64,000 bases of DNA from Molossus alvarezi (Eukaryota; Chordata; Mammalia; Chiroptera; Molossidae), in contig CM073887.1 in the NCBI GenBank assembly GCA_037176705.1, positions 25,671,501 to 25,735,500 on the forward strand, given 5' to 3'. A program made the position numbers and the translations under genes. Positions 54,101 to 58,599 of this stretch are shown one piece after another (the stretch's first letter is position 1; each line of letters opens with the position of its first letter). Below the pieces are notes generated by a model. That model had not been told where the DNA came from and made no database searches. It saw only the letters and a program-made list of their open reading frames with translations.

Positions 54101-56651
54101 CCCCTTCGCAGTATTGTTGTCTATGTCCATTGGTGGTTATTATATAGAAGGAAGAGAGACCAGAATGAAGCTAGCGCTATAATTGATAAAGAAACCAAAG
54201 GCATATATATATATAGTGGTACAAAAGTAGGTTTACAGTTGTGAGTATGCAAAACACAGAGTTTATTCTAAAACACAGGTATTATTTTAGTAATTATTAT
54301 ATTGTTTTCCATACAAACAACTATAAACCAACTTTTGCCCCACCCTGTATTAGCCAGGATAGAGGGATGTTTGGCCATTTGTATGATGGTGACAATGTTC
54401 ATTGTTTCGTCTGTGTCCAAGTATGATGATGGAGGGGGGCTTTGACTGTTAGTGATGTTCTGGGAAATAGTTCATGTTCAGAAGAACACCAAGGCCTAGT
54501 TGTCAGTGCCAGCATATCTCCTAGCCACACGTTGACGGCTTTTCTCTTTCTTGCTGGTAATGGGACAAATCAACATTATGTGCCTACTGACCTGAAAGGA
54601 AAACACCACCACTCTGTGGCATTCCTGCCATAAAAGCAAAACCTGGATCGAATCAAGAGGAAACATCAAACACACATTGATGGAGATGCTAGAAAATAGC
54701 AGGCCTACGTTCCTCAAAAATGTCAGTGCCATTAAAGAAAGAGACTGAGTCATTGCAAAGGAGACAAGCCAAACAGAACAGCTGACTGCAATGCATGAGT
54801 TAGACTTGTCTTTGGTTATAACAGACATTACTGGGACAATTGACAAATTCTAAATAAATGTGTAGATTAGAGAGTTGTAGCAATGCTAATTTTTGATTAT
54901 GATAATTAGCTGTGACATGTAAGAGAATGTCTTTACTTTTGGGAAACACTTTGAAGAACTTAGGGTTTACGGGTCATCATATCTGCAACTTATCTCAACA
55001 TATCTTAAACAGTTCAGGAAAAAAAGTGTGTGTGTGTGTACACAGAGAGAAAAAGAAAGAAATATAGATAAAAAGGACAAAGCAAGATTTGGAAAATCTA
55101 AGTGAAAAATATATAATTCTTATACAATTTTTGCAATTGTTATGTCAAAATTATAAGTTATAACAAAAAATGCTTTCTTCTCATTTACCAAGTGCTTTGC
55201 TTTTTGGACTAAAGATATTCTGAGTGAATGTAGCCTGGGTGCTTCACTCACTGCCTTCTTGAGTAAAATATCTATTTATATTTATATTGAAATTTATATC
55301 TTAATTTATTTTATAGCTAGCATAAAACTGACTTCAGGAATTTCCTTGGGAAGTAGATACTTCCTTTATCAGTCCTTATATTTGATAAAATTTGTTATAA
55401 TTCATCTTTTTCTTAATTCTATAGATATGAATTGCCAGGAATACATGCATTAAACTTCGTTTTGAAAAATTGCCTTGGTGGTGGAGGCATTACCTCCCTG
55501 AGAAGTGACCCACAGGTAAGCATCTCAACATGGAACATTTTCTCTTTCGTGTCAGTTTCCCATGTGCTGTTGACATTAGCCTGTATCAACAACACGTAAC
55601 ACACACACTAGTACTACAGAGCTCTCAGTTCAGAAAGAGGAAGAAAATAAGACTAAGTCTTTGTGGATAACTTCTTACTAAAACATAATTTTAATGAGTA
55701 TGACTAGAAGATTTAAAGATCATATAGCGAGAAAAAACTTAGTATCTTGATGTTTAAGAAAATAGTTCCTATGTTACCTAATCATGAAGCTAAAGAATAT
55801 TTGGCATTCTATAGAGTTAGGAGAGCCACTATTTGAAGAGAAGAAAGTTATCATCTTACTATCGTGGTCCAGAACCAGCTGAAGCCAGCTACTATGGAAT
55901 TGGGTTGAAATATGTCTCGGTCATCCATGGAGGAACTAAAAGCAGTAACTTAACTCAGTCCACCATATCCCTTAGCCTTAAATATTGCCTTAAATATTTA
56001 ATCTGTCCTTTGAATCATTGGAAACTCATGAAGTCATCCTAAGCTATACAGTAGCTGATGGATAAAGGAAGGAATTGTAAAGTTGATCAAAACAACTCAC
56101 ATCCTCAGCTGGGCATCTTAGCCAATCACCTATAGGCATCAGTGATGAAATTAAAATATTTGTACTTTTATGGTGAATGTCTAGCAGAAAAGACACCCTT
56201 CAGTTCCTTTATATGTTCAATTTACTTTGATATTTGTTTATTTGGCTTTGTATGTGATTCTTATTATCCCCTTAAATAGTTTTCTGTCATTTTCCTGCAA
56301 CTAATACATTCCTATATAAACATTGAGGGTTTCTGATTTGGAAATTGCTTGTCTTTTAAACCTTTTTTTATTTTGTTCTTCACATAGAATTCATCTACTA
56401 CTAATATACTTATAATGTGTTTTTTAATTTTATTGTCATTATATCAAATAAAATCTTATTTACCCAAATTATTCATATTGAAATTACTTTTTTAAAATGT
56501 ATGACATGAACATTAATGACTACAATATAATTCTTGTCACACTCAGTACTTTTCTCTTTGTTTTGTTCAACAGGGCAAAGCACTTGGACAAATGGTACTG
56601 GACTTCCAGATAAAAGATGTTCCTGATTTAAAGTCATTAGTAGGTGGATAA
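170..56651 (+). CDS. AtuA-family protein, C-terminal 227 codons spread over 8 exons (5' part outside window)
   Basis: Spliced CDS of eight exons: 170-269, 10729-10768, 17859-17910, 27228-27342, 30995-31078, 33046-33169, 55425-55515 and 56574-56651. Exon ends are in phases 1, 2, 0, 1, 1, 2, 0, and every join keeps one frame to a TAA at 56649-56651. In fragment numbering, residues 1-64 hold the conserved block with EIAPAGTGM, GGRPKVSPVL and FSFLYPK. Residues about 110-227 form the AtuA ferredoxin-like domain with RSGDKGN at 120-126 followed by ANIGV, then YELPGIHALNFVL and a glycine-rich GGGG stretch. Bacterial AtuA proteins (about 560-600 aa from memory) belong to the acyclic terpene (citronellol/geraniol) utilisation cluster; their reaction is not settled. 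The N-terminal AtuA domain should lie upstream. No signal peptide or membrane segment is visible in this part. No stops, frameshifts or broken splice sites were found, so the gene looks functional. I cannot give a vertebrate gene symbol. Confidence 0.9.
1076..1337 (+). mobile_element. Ves SINE
   Basis: Full-length copy with the gccctggctgg head, tRNA-like A and B boxes, a tccttccactgtatct tail and an 'acgagtgaggattaacaa' end. It sits inside L1 sequence, flanked by A-rich target-like sequence. Confidence 0.9.
1533..1712 (+). mobile_element. Ves SINE (diverged)
   Basis: Head 'gcctggccagtgtggctcatgg', B-box-like 'ttcgatttgc', 'gatccccagtg' and an A-rich tail. It follows a (GA)n run at about 1487-1520. 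Confidence 0.85.
2317..2862 (+). other. 181-codon open frame of unknown nature
   Basis: The longest + strand open frame outside the HAL1s. The translation is proline-, serine- and arginine-rich and matches no family I recognise. It includes a GA-rich run near 2545-2560. No initiation context, splice sites or domain support it as a gene, so a chance frame in an old repeat is the likeliest explanation. Confidence 0.2.
3145..3275 (+). repeat. unclassified repeat, copy 1
   Basis: Shares ordered blocks with 4634-4745: 'gaccagcttctcca', 'gaggaaaagaactcc' versus 'gaggaaaagagctcc', and 'cccagac..gaaggtcc'. It is probably an LTR or other interspersed repeat; the family is unknown to me. Confidence 0.5.
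3640..3731 (-). mobile_element. Ves SINE, 5' part only
   Basis: Reverse copy of the tRNA-like head, ending 'ccaaactggccagggc'. The tail region is missing apart from a T run. The flanking repeat 'aagatctgaa' on both sides looks like a target-site duplication. Confidence 0.85.
4634..4745 (+). repeat. unclassified repeat, copy 2
   Basis: Second member of the family described at 3145-3275, diverged and shorter. Confidence 0.5.
4851..4965 (-). mobile_element. old L1 3'-end fragment
   Basis: The 'gaattacagttgatacacaa' and 'tggtttcaggtttacaac' sequence is typical of the 3' end of ancient L1M elements in reverse orientation. Confidence 0.5.
5795..5940 (+). repeat. L2-like 3' end
   Basis: The order 'aaaatgtaagctctccaagg', 'agtggatgctcaataca' and 'caatgaatgaatgaatgaa' matches the 3' end of L2-type elements. 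Confidence 0.6.
7262..7506 (-). mobile_element. Ves SINE
   Basis: Full reverse copy from 'atcctcacctgagg' to 'ccaaaccagccagggc'. A similar 'ttggctt' occurs on both sides as a probable target-site duplication. Confidence 0.9.
8655..9130 (+). mobile_element. old L1 3' fragment
   Basis: Contains 'ttgctggtgggag', 'caatatctatgaaaattaaa', 'gatatggaaaattctccaag' and 'gtgtatactacagtttg', in the order expected for the end of L1 ORF2 and the 3' region, with internal loss. Confidence 0.6.
10152..10166 (+). promoter_or_regulatory. CTCF-like motif
   Basis: ccactaggtggtgtc resembles the CTCF core (CCASYAGRKGGC) with one change near its end. It is motif-level evidence only. Confidence 0.25.
10729..10768 (+). 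CDS. AtuA-like gene, exon B (40-nt micro-exon)
   Basis: Short exon between a strong acceptor (a T-rich run ending ctctttag) and a GTAAGT donor at 10769-10774. It continues exon A in phase to give APGLMAVIGGRPKV, which directly completes the conserved TGMAPGL..GGRPKVSP block of the family. It is too short to be found by ORF scanning. The match of phase, splice sites and family motif makes the call safe. Confidence 0.9.
11420..12620 (+). repeat. ancient interspersed repeat, probably L1M-type 3' region
   Basis: Contains 'tctcatgcttaacatgtcc', 'ttattgcaacaatctccta', 'actggtctccctgg', 'acactggcctctcttcc' and 'caaggtctttgcactttc', in the order seen in a common old mammalian repeat that I associate with L1M 3' regions. 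The L1/HAL1 fragment at 12226-12377 interrupts it. Confidence 0.45.
12226..12377 (-). mobile_element. L1/HAL1 3'-end fragment
   Basis: A T-rich tail, then 'gacattattacagatgtccc', a C-rich stretch and 'gttgtctgtgtccatggg', which is the reverse of the 3' end of the HAL1 copies in this window. Confidence 0.7.
12650..15043 (-). mobile_element. old HAL1 (ORF1-only L1) on minus strand
   Basis: Runs from a 3' tail ('ttattgttgaaagtattaca') to a 5' end near 15043 whose reverse complement matches the 5' UTR start of the 23902 copy ('cctcccacaatcacatcaaa'). About 13300-13680 matches the first half of ORF1, with many stops and deletions; 13700-14930 matches the 5' UTR in diverged form. No ORF2 sequence is present. 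It is clearly older than the other two copies. Confidence 0.7.
15078..15280 (-). mobile_element. Ves SINE (old subtype)
   Basis: Reverse copy with 'cctcacctgaagatatg', 'gagagaaacattaatt', 'gttgcctcctgg' and a head ending 'gccagccagggc'. An ATT/ACT simple repeat precedes it at 15048-15077. Confidence 0.85.
16240..16935 (+). mobile_element. L1 3' end interrupted by a Ves SINE
   Basis: 16240-16470 and 16705-16935 read as one L1 3' segment ('ttgtggtatattatttcaatg', 'catgaatctcacaaaca', then 'ggacagtgattactttg' and 'tatatttcactataaaaa'). The Ves copy at 16488 separates them. Confidence 0.6.
16488..16704 (+). mobile_element. Ves SINE
   Basis: Head 'gcgctggctggtgtggctcag', then 'ccccagtagggggcatgcag' and a TCTC-rich tail. 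The CTCF-like core inside it is at 16591-16602. Confidence 0.88.
17347..17580 (-). mobile_element. Ves SINE, young subtype
   Basis: Reverse copy with the diagnostic 'gcgggcaccgaacccgggtc' and 'ccaaactggccagggc'. 'aaaacaac' flanks it on both sides as a target-site duplication. It has lost a short block around the 'ccctggttgg' region. Confidence 0.93.
17859..17910 (+). CDS. AtuA-like gene, exon C
   Basis: Acceptor is ttctag ending at 17858; donor is GTAAGA at 17911. After the split valine it encodes SPVLKPFSFLYPKKKVK and ends in phase 0. The 'SPVLKLFSFL.PK' stretch is the family's usual continuation after GGRPKV. The exon is 52 nt. Confidence 0.9.
18575..18790 (+). repeat. L2/MIR-like remnants
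   Basis: 'atatccccagcacaatgcc' and 'tggcacatcat' with a closing 'aatgaatgaac' match an L2-type end. 'ttatagatgaggaagctga' that follows matches MIR. Confidence 0.5.
19380..19600 (+). repeat. MIR
   Basis: 'gcacttcctgtgcgccag', 'atcattatcccattttcc' and 'gagactgaggctctgag' follow the standard MIR order. Confidence 0.7.
20101..20390 (+). mobile_element. Ves SINE, young subtype, with 36-bp duplication at its 5' end
   Basis: The full copy starts at 20137 and ends in a poly-A near 20390. Before it, 20101-20120 repeats the first 20 bases of the SINE. The putative target site 'gaaaaattcttctt' occurs three times: before 20101, between the two heads, and after the poly-A. Confidence 0.92.
21660..22760. 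mobile_element. old L1 fragments on both strands
   Basis: 21660-22090 reads as L1 3' sequence in reverse ('gggtatttacctggaggtag', 'gtgccaacttgttttccc'). 22160-22760 reads as L1 3' sequence forward ('tcataattgcgaaaaatggg', 'caatgaaatattactcg'). Confidence 0.55.
23884..26103 (+). mobile_element. HAL1 copy 1, full length with 18-bp target-site duplication
   Basis: The element spans 23902-26085. It starts 'cttccggtcaagatggcggg', has a GC-rich 5' UTR, ORF1 from 24775, a G-rich 3' UTR and an (AAAT)n/poly-A tail. The direct repeat aagaaatatgagcaagct lies at 23884-23901 and 26086-26103. There is no ORF2: the ORF1 stop is followed at once by the 3' UTR, which makes it a half-L1. Confidence 0.9.
24775..25712 (+). 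pseudogene. HAL1 ORF1, broken by two frameshifts
   Basis: L1 ORF1p-type coding sequence with an N-terminal coiled-coil region, an RRM-like middle (ILGVPEGEE) and a C-terminal domain (LSADFSKETLQARR). Compared with the intact copy at 34930-35871, the frame breaks near 25133-25148 at an A-run length change beside a small deletion, and again near 25290. The parts lie in three frames. It cannot make full-length ORF1p. Confidence 0.88.
27140..27165 (+). repeat. (CTAAA)n simple repeat
   Basis: About four tandem ctaaa units in intron C-D, 60 bases before exon D. Confidence 0.8.
27228..27342 (+). CDS. AtuA-like gene, exon D
   Basis: Acceptor is a T run ending ttttcag at 27227; donor is GTACAT at 27343. 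It encodes 38 codons starting VDIHLINGKHIETFHED and running to EEDLK, plus one base. This is the linker between the central region and the ferredoxin-like domain. It is less conserved than its neighbours, so support comes mainly from phase and splice sites. Confidence 0.85.
28382..29312. mobile_element. LTR-like repeat, copy 1
   Basis: Begins TGTTACC and ends GTAACA, a TG..CA pair with a terminal inverted repeat, as in a solo LTR. Internal blocks ('ctgcctagggctggccag', 'gatttcacaacac', 'ggaaatgagcc') recur at 29352-29790, and its second half recurs at 48400-49020. Orientation is uncertain. Confidence 0.6.
29352..29790. mobile_element. LTR-like repeat, copy 2 (truncated)
   Basis: Starts TGTTACCAGAGAGG and follows copy 1 collinearly until about 29785, then loses similarity. 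It lies only 40 bases after copy 1. Confidence 0.6.
30361..30564 (+). mobile_element. Ves SINE (internal deletion in head)
   Basis: The 'gccctggctggttggcccg' head lacks the usual A box. The rest follows to 'cttgagtgaggat' and poly-A. An 'aaagata..atg' repeat flanks it. Confidence 0.88.
30995..31078 (+). CDS. AtuA-like gene, exon E with the SGDKG signature
   Basis: Acceptor AG is at 30993-30994; donor is GTATGT at 31079. It encodes YRLEDLAYTRSGDKGNSANI near its end. The RSGDKGN..NIGV motif is the hallmark of the AtuA ferredoxin-like domain and is fully preserved. The closing glycine codon is split with exon F. Confidence 0.92.
31079..33045 (+). other. intron E-F and what it holds
   Basis: A 2-kb intron with one hAT MITE (31998-32495). 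The rest is AT-rich with no feature I recognise. Confidence 0.65.
31998..32495. mobile_element. hAT-type MITE, copy 1
   Basis: Starts cagtgattttcaacc and ends with a degraded inverted partner. The interior matches 41337-41604 ('ctcatg.cac.cataaacta', 'ggctgttgtcatttttt', 'gacaatctaaggga' type blocks). It has no coding capacity. Confidence 0.75.
33046..33169 (+). CDS. AtuA-like gene, exon F
   Basis: Acceptor is caatag ending at 33045; donor is GTATGG at 33170. It encodes GVVARHPLYYPYLKKFLTAQ followed by AVEDYFQHIL and a charged stretch ending NSVI, then two bases of a split arginine. 'GViAR.P..yp.L...LT...V..yF' is the helix-containing part of the ferredoxin-like domain. Confidence 0.92.
33898..34097 (-). 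mobile_element. Ves SINE
   Basis: Reverse copy with 'gcccctactgggg'-type core, 'ctgaccaggaatggaactg' and 'ccacaccagccgggc'. Confidence 0.88.
34521..36498 (-). mobile_element. HAL1 copy 2 with target-site duplication
   Basis: The element spans 34536-36483 on the minus strand, flanked by aggtggatcttttta at 34521-34535 and 36484-36498. It lacks about the first 260 bases of 5' UTR present in copy 1. ORF1 (34930-35871) is open and the 3' UTR follows directly, with no ORF2. Its 3' A-tail is interrupted by T, as in copy 1. Confidence 0.92.
34930..35871 (-). CDS. HAL1 ORF1p-like protein, intact 313 codons
   Basis: A single open frame whose product resembles L1 ORF1p, the trimeric RNA-binding chaperone of L1 retrotransposition. 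Residues about 10-140 are rich in Glu, Lys and Leu in a coiled-coil pattern (IKSIKKDQLE, LKEALTEIKNNL). Residues about 145-240 form the RRM-like domain (RANIRILGVPEGEE), and 240-313 the C-terminal domain (RLSADFSKETLQARR, LLYPAKLSFRIDG). The length is close to the usual 300-340 aa for L1 ORF1p. No reverse transcriptase accompanies it, so mobilisation would need an L1 in trans. I cannot tell whether it is expressed. Confidence 0.88.
   Translation of the reverse strand: MRIQRNRSQMKEQNKTPIKELSEREISNLTDTEFKILLIRMLNELSENLSELREGIKSIKKDQLEIMDTQLELKEALTEIKNNLHSFNNRVCRSKEQTIDLEYKEAKNPQSEEQKEKRIQKNEDRVRSLWDNFKRANIRILGVPEGEEREQEIENLFETIMAENFPNLVKETDIQVQEAQRVPNKMNPKRHTPRHIIIKMQKVQDKERILKAARERQIVTYKGVPIRLSADFSKETLQARREWQEIFRVMKTKNLQPKLLYPAKLSFRIDGHTKTFPDKKKLKEFITTKPLLYEMMKGLFEEKDKMYEQTKWQ
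36788..37035 (+). mobile_element. Ves SINE
   Basis: Full copy from 'gccctggctggtttggctca' to the A/C-rich tail. 'gtcaagtt'/'gtgaagtt' flank it. Confidence 0.92.
37168..37209 (+). repeat. (ATTT)n simple repeat
   Basis: About ten tandem attt units that form the tail region of the reverse Ves fragment that follows. Confidence 0.85.
37210..37296 (-). mobile_element. Ves SINE, 5' part only
   Basis: Head region only, from 'gtgtccctagcggga' to 'ccaaaccagccagggc', with an (ATTT)n tail in place of the usual 3' half. Confidence 0.88.
37309..37559 (-). mobile_element. Ves SINE, young subtype
   Basis: Full reverse copy from 'atcctcacccgagg' to 'ccaaaccggccagggc'. An 'aagaatttct' target duplication lies at about 37301 and at 37560. 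Confidence 0.94.
37695..37880 (-). mobile_element. Ves SINE (old subtype)
   Basis: Reverse copy with 'cactggaggatatgttttta', 'gttgcctcctat' and 'ccacctggccagagc'. 'aact.agaccttttct' lies on both sides as a target-site duplication. Confidence 0.9.
39002..39262 (+). mobile_element. Ves SINE
   Basis: 'ccctggccagtgtggctcag' head, 'gatccctggcagggggcc', a long TC run and a poly-A. Confidence 0.9.
41305..41321 (-). promoter_or_regulatory. CTCF-like motif
   Basis: gtgccacctactggtgg reads ccaccagtaggtggcac on the minus strand, close to the CTCF core. It lies just outside the hAT MITE that begins at 41337. Motif evidence only. Confidence 0.35.
41329..41612. mobile_element. hAT-type MITE, copy 2, with 8-bp target-site duplication
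   Basis: The element spans 41337-41604, with terminal inverted repeats cagcgattttcaacc and gttgaaaatcattg. The 8-bp flanks gtatggtg and gtatagtc fit a hAT duplication with two changes. It is an internally deleted relative of 31998-32495. Confidence 0.8.
42336..42465. mobile_element. mariner-type MITE, copy 1
   Basis: Ends 'ggtggggcaaaagtaggttt' and 'aaacctatttttgccctgcc' are inverted repeats. The interior is AT-rich, about 130 bp in all, with no ORF. Confidence 0.75.
43812..43964 (+). mobile_element. Ves SINE, 5'-truncated
   Basis: Starts inside the body ('ggcacatgcctag'), keeps 'ccccagtgggggcatgcagg' and the TC-rich tail, and ends in poly-A. 'gaaggcac' flanks both sides. Confidence 0.85.
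44127..44360 (-). mobile_element. Ves SINE
   Basis: Reverse full copy ending 'ccaaactctccagggc'. A 'ttaaa(a)ttattct' target duplication lies on both sides. Confidence 0.92.
44401..44669 (+). mobile_element. Ves SINE, young subtype
   Basis: 'gccctggccagtttagctca' head, 'cggtccggagagacccgggt' and a tail ending 'cctcgggtgagg' plus a (CAAAA)n run. 'aaagattactttt' flanks it. Confidence 0.94.
44905..45174 (+). mobile_element. Ves SINE, young subtype
   Basis: Near-consensus full copy with a long poly-A. An exact 16-bp target duplication agaaagggctgcccct lies at both ends, showing a recent insertion. Confidence 0.95.
45290..45800 (-). mobile_element. LTR, same family as 58600-59280
   Basis: The reverse complement follows 58715-59275 block by block ('agccatgtgg', 'agccgcatggcc', 'gatgctggac', 'tttttctcgtgac'-type end). 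An AATAAA lies on the minus strand near 45358. Confidence 0.6.
46583..46795. mobile_element. MER5A-like hAT fragment
   Basis: 'aatttgaatttgcatcagag', 'gagccccaccca' and 'gcagttctgactag' follow the layout of the old mammalian MER5A nonautonomous element. Confidence 0.45.
46830..47400 (-). mobile_element. LTR fragment (gammaretrovirus-like)
   Basis: The minus strand carries 'ctcaataaaacctgctttct', a poly-A signal set as in class I LTRs, preceded by a U3-like stretch with 'attggttaattgctcc'. No internal coding region was seen. Confidence 0.55.
47851..48067 (+). mobile_element. Ves SINE
   Basis: 'gccctggccagggtggctcag' head, 'gttcgattcccggtcaggc' and a TC-rich tail. The next Ves has inserted in its A-rich 3' end. 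Confidence 0.9.
48069..48279 (+). mobile_element. Ves SINE inserted in the tail of the previous one
   Basis: 'ctcagttggtatggctcagt' head and 'ccccagtagggggcatgcag'. 'gaaaatatttattttta' on both sides (about 48050 and 48279) is its target duplication, so it landed in the tail of the 47851 copy. Confidence 0.9.
49065..49140 (+). repeat. (GATA/TATAGG) simple repeat
   Basis: Imperfect gata, taggta and tacagata units. Confidence 0.7.
49840..49990 (+). repeat. MIR remnant
   Basis: 'taattcacctaagggcac', 'agattcaaacccaggcag' and 'tctgtgctcttgatca' fit MIR. Confidence 0.6.
50158..50429 (-). mobile_element. Ves SINE with internal tandem duplication
   Basis: Reverse full copy ending 'ccaaaccggccagggc'. 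The block 'ggtcggggacaaactgcaac' is present twice in tandem (about 50307-50352). 'gccaacatttc' flanks it. Confidence 0.92.
51700..51742 (+). repeat. A-rich run
   Basis: A 17-A run at about 51726-51742 next to sequence resembling 50997-51040 ('cctgatactag', 'attaacaca'). Confidence 0.5.
52860..53571 (-). mobile_element. old LTR (ERV-L/MLT-like)
   Basis: On the minus strand it begins TGTGATATTGTG.. with 'aagaaatatatatatttggt' and carries 'ttttgttatgctaatgagg', a layout I know from old mammalian ERV-L-related LTRs. The other end is near 52860. The family name is not certain. Confidence 0.55.
54019..54138 (-). mobile_element. L1/HAL1 3'-end fragment
   Basis: 'ttgttacagatgtttctcc', a C-rich stretch and 'gttgtctatgtccattgg' match the reverse 3' end of the HAL1 copies. 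Confidence 0.7.
54214..54350. mobile_element. mariner-type MITE, copy 2
   Basis: Inverted ends 'tacaaaagtaggtttacagt' and 'caacttttgccccaccctgt', flanked by TA. Same family as 42336-42465. Confidence 0.78.
55425..55515 (+). CDS. AtuA-like gene, exon G
   Basis: Acceptor is ctatag at 55419-55424; donor is GTAAGC at 55516. It encodes RYELPGIHALNFVLKNCLGG then GGITSLRSDPQ, ending in phase 0. The YELPG.HALNFVL...LGGG..SLR pattern is diagnostic for the family. This exon follows a 22-kb intron. Confidence 0.92.
55516..56573 (+). other. intron G-H, no recognised element
   Basis: A 1.06-kb AT-rich intron between the last two coding exons. I see no repeat or RNA gene in it. Confidence 0.6.
56574..56651 (+). 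CDS. AtuA-like gene, last coding exon H
   Basis: Acceptor is caacag at 56568-56573. It encodes GKALGQMVLDFQIKDVPDLK and six further residues, then TAA at 56649-56651. The 'D.QGKALaq.LL...I' ending is the usual C-terminus of AtuA proteins; the animal protein adds about ten residues beyond it. Confidence 0.9.
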   Translation, partial: GKALGQMVLDFQIKDVPDLKSLVGG

Positions 56652-57402
56652 AAGAGCTTTGGCTTTGGGGAAATTATTCTTAGCACAAATGCAAAATTGA
56701 ATAGAAGGTAAAAGAATATAGAAAATATACATTAAAGTAAACACCAGCTTGGTAAACTGAATACCAGCATTAAAAATATGGTCACTTGAATGTAGAAGAG
56801 AAGAGGTGACTTTTAACAGAACATAGAACTATAAATAACAAAGACATATGTGCGACACACAAGAGAAGTCATAGATATATCCTATAGGCATTTGATGATA
56901 TTTCTTTTTTTTTTTCAATCAAGCATATACTTTAAAAACTTGATAAACTGTGATTTGTTTAATAATGTACTCACTTTTAGAGTATCTGATCTTCAAATCC
57001 AAGCTGGGATAATCTTGTTATTTGCTTGAAGAGAATCTTACTCTTCTTTTTAAATGTTTTCAAAAATCATATTACCTATTCTAAATAATCTTTACACATA
57101 AGCCTACAGATTAAGTTCAGGTTCAAAGAAGCATTATATAAATTAATTAGAATTTTAACACATTTGTAGTATTCTCACGGTGAATTTGGAAAATAGAAAA
57201 TAGCTGAATATTTTATCCTCAGTAGGAAAAAGTTTGAAAAGTTAATGACACAATGTCCTAATGCTTTGAACTCAAATTAAATTCAAGGTTTGCTGTACAA
57301 ATATTTTCACACTTTAATCCAGGGGACATTTAACCACTTTTAACTATCTGTCAATATTTTCTGTTTCATGGTAAATGGTATGGTGATGATTTATGGTGAT
57401 AT

Positions 57403-57617
57403 AATAAAAATGTGATTAAGAATTTTAATGAATTAGTCTGATAAGCCTGATTTTCCCTAGTGCCTATCATTAATACGATACCCTTATCAGCACCCCACCA
57501 CAGCCCTAATTTAATACTAGAGATTGACGTCACTAAATGAGAGCCTGTTGTCACTTAACAAATGAGGAAAAAGATCAAGTTCCTAGGAACCTGCACATAA
57601 AATTTAATATAAATAAA
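57403..57617 (+). promoter_or_regulatory. candidate poly-A signals of the AtuA-like gene
   Basis: AATAAA hexamers occur at 57403-57408 and 57612-57617, about 0.75 and 0.96 kb after the stop codon. An ATTAAA occurs earlier at 56731-56736. No GU-rich element was verified, so which one is used is unknown. Confidence 0.3.
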
Positions 57618-58459
57618 TGCTCCGAATAGGAATGAAATTAAAAACTAATTTTTCATTTAGATTTTTACACAAGCAAATGGCCAACATATATGCATGGATT
57701 TCTTGAGGCATCTACACAAACTTTGTCAACTGATTGAGTTTGGGAGTTTTCTTCTTTAGAGTCTATAGCACAAACTAAAGGCAGTACAGTCTTTTTGACT
57801 GCAACTTCCAAACATTTCTAGAGCTGCACTTCATATCTGCTTTCTCCTTTCCTGTCTCAGAGGAACAGAAGTCCTTACTCATCCCCTGTAGTTCTGATGG
57901 CCTTGCCTGCACCTCTTCTGGGACTGACTGTCCGCTTATGGCTCTCTATATTTTCCTCTCCTCTGATTTCCCTCCCTTTATGTGCATATATTCTCATGTG
58001 CTCTCCATTTAAAACAAACAAAAAGCAAATGAACAAGGTCCTTTTCATTTGATCCTCTCCTTACTAAAAAACGTTTTGAAAGGCTTGTCTCCATTTTGCC
58101 TAGCCCTTCCCTTTGCCTGACTCTTCCTCTCTCAACCTCAGCAATCTGTTCTGTGAAACTACTCCAGCACTTTCCTTATTGCCTAATCCCCTGGCCCCTT
58201 GACCCTCTTGCTAGCTCATCTGCATTTGATACTACTGAACATGCCCTCTTGTAAGACTTTCTCCAGCCTCTTAGTCCTGCTCAAGCACCTTGTAACTCCT
58301 TAGTGTGGCCTTTACGTGGAGCTCTGTTCTGGCTGCTTCTCATCCCATTCTCTGTGCTGTCCTTACAGTTTCACCTACTCCCGAGGTTGAATTACCACCC
58401 AGACATGTCTGACTCCCAAGTCTCTATCTTTTGGCCAGACTTCTCTCTAGAGGTCTTGC

Positions 58460-58530
58460 TTCATATGTATATGTGTGTATGTATGTGTGTGTGTGTGTGT
58501 GTGTGTATGTATATATATACATATATATAA
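58460..58530 (+). repeat. (TG)n then (TA)n microsatellite
   Basis: A long tg run followed by tatata and catata units. Confidence 0.9.
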
Positions 58531-58599
58531 CTGATGTTAGCTAGTGATGGGAAAGGAGAGAGCAAAAGGAAGTCAGAAATTGTTGAGCATATTCAGCTG

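Larger units (their letters stand above)
33170..55424 (+). other. intron F-G (22 kb) and what it holds
   Basis: The largest intron. It carries a HAL1 with intact ORF1, about a dozen Ves SINEs, LTR fragments (45290-45800, 46830-47400, 47700-49020, 52860-53571), a hAT MITE, two mariner MITEs, a MER5A-like piece and MIR remnants. 40050-40700 resembles an ancient L1M-type 3' region. 38100-38980, 42470-43800, 49030-49830, 50440-51700, 51830-52330 and 54400-55400 look mostly single-copy with nothing I can assign. Confidence 0.65.
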
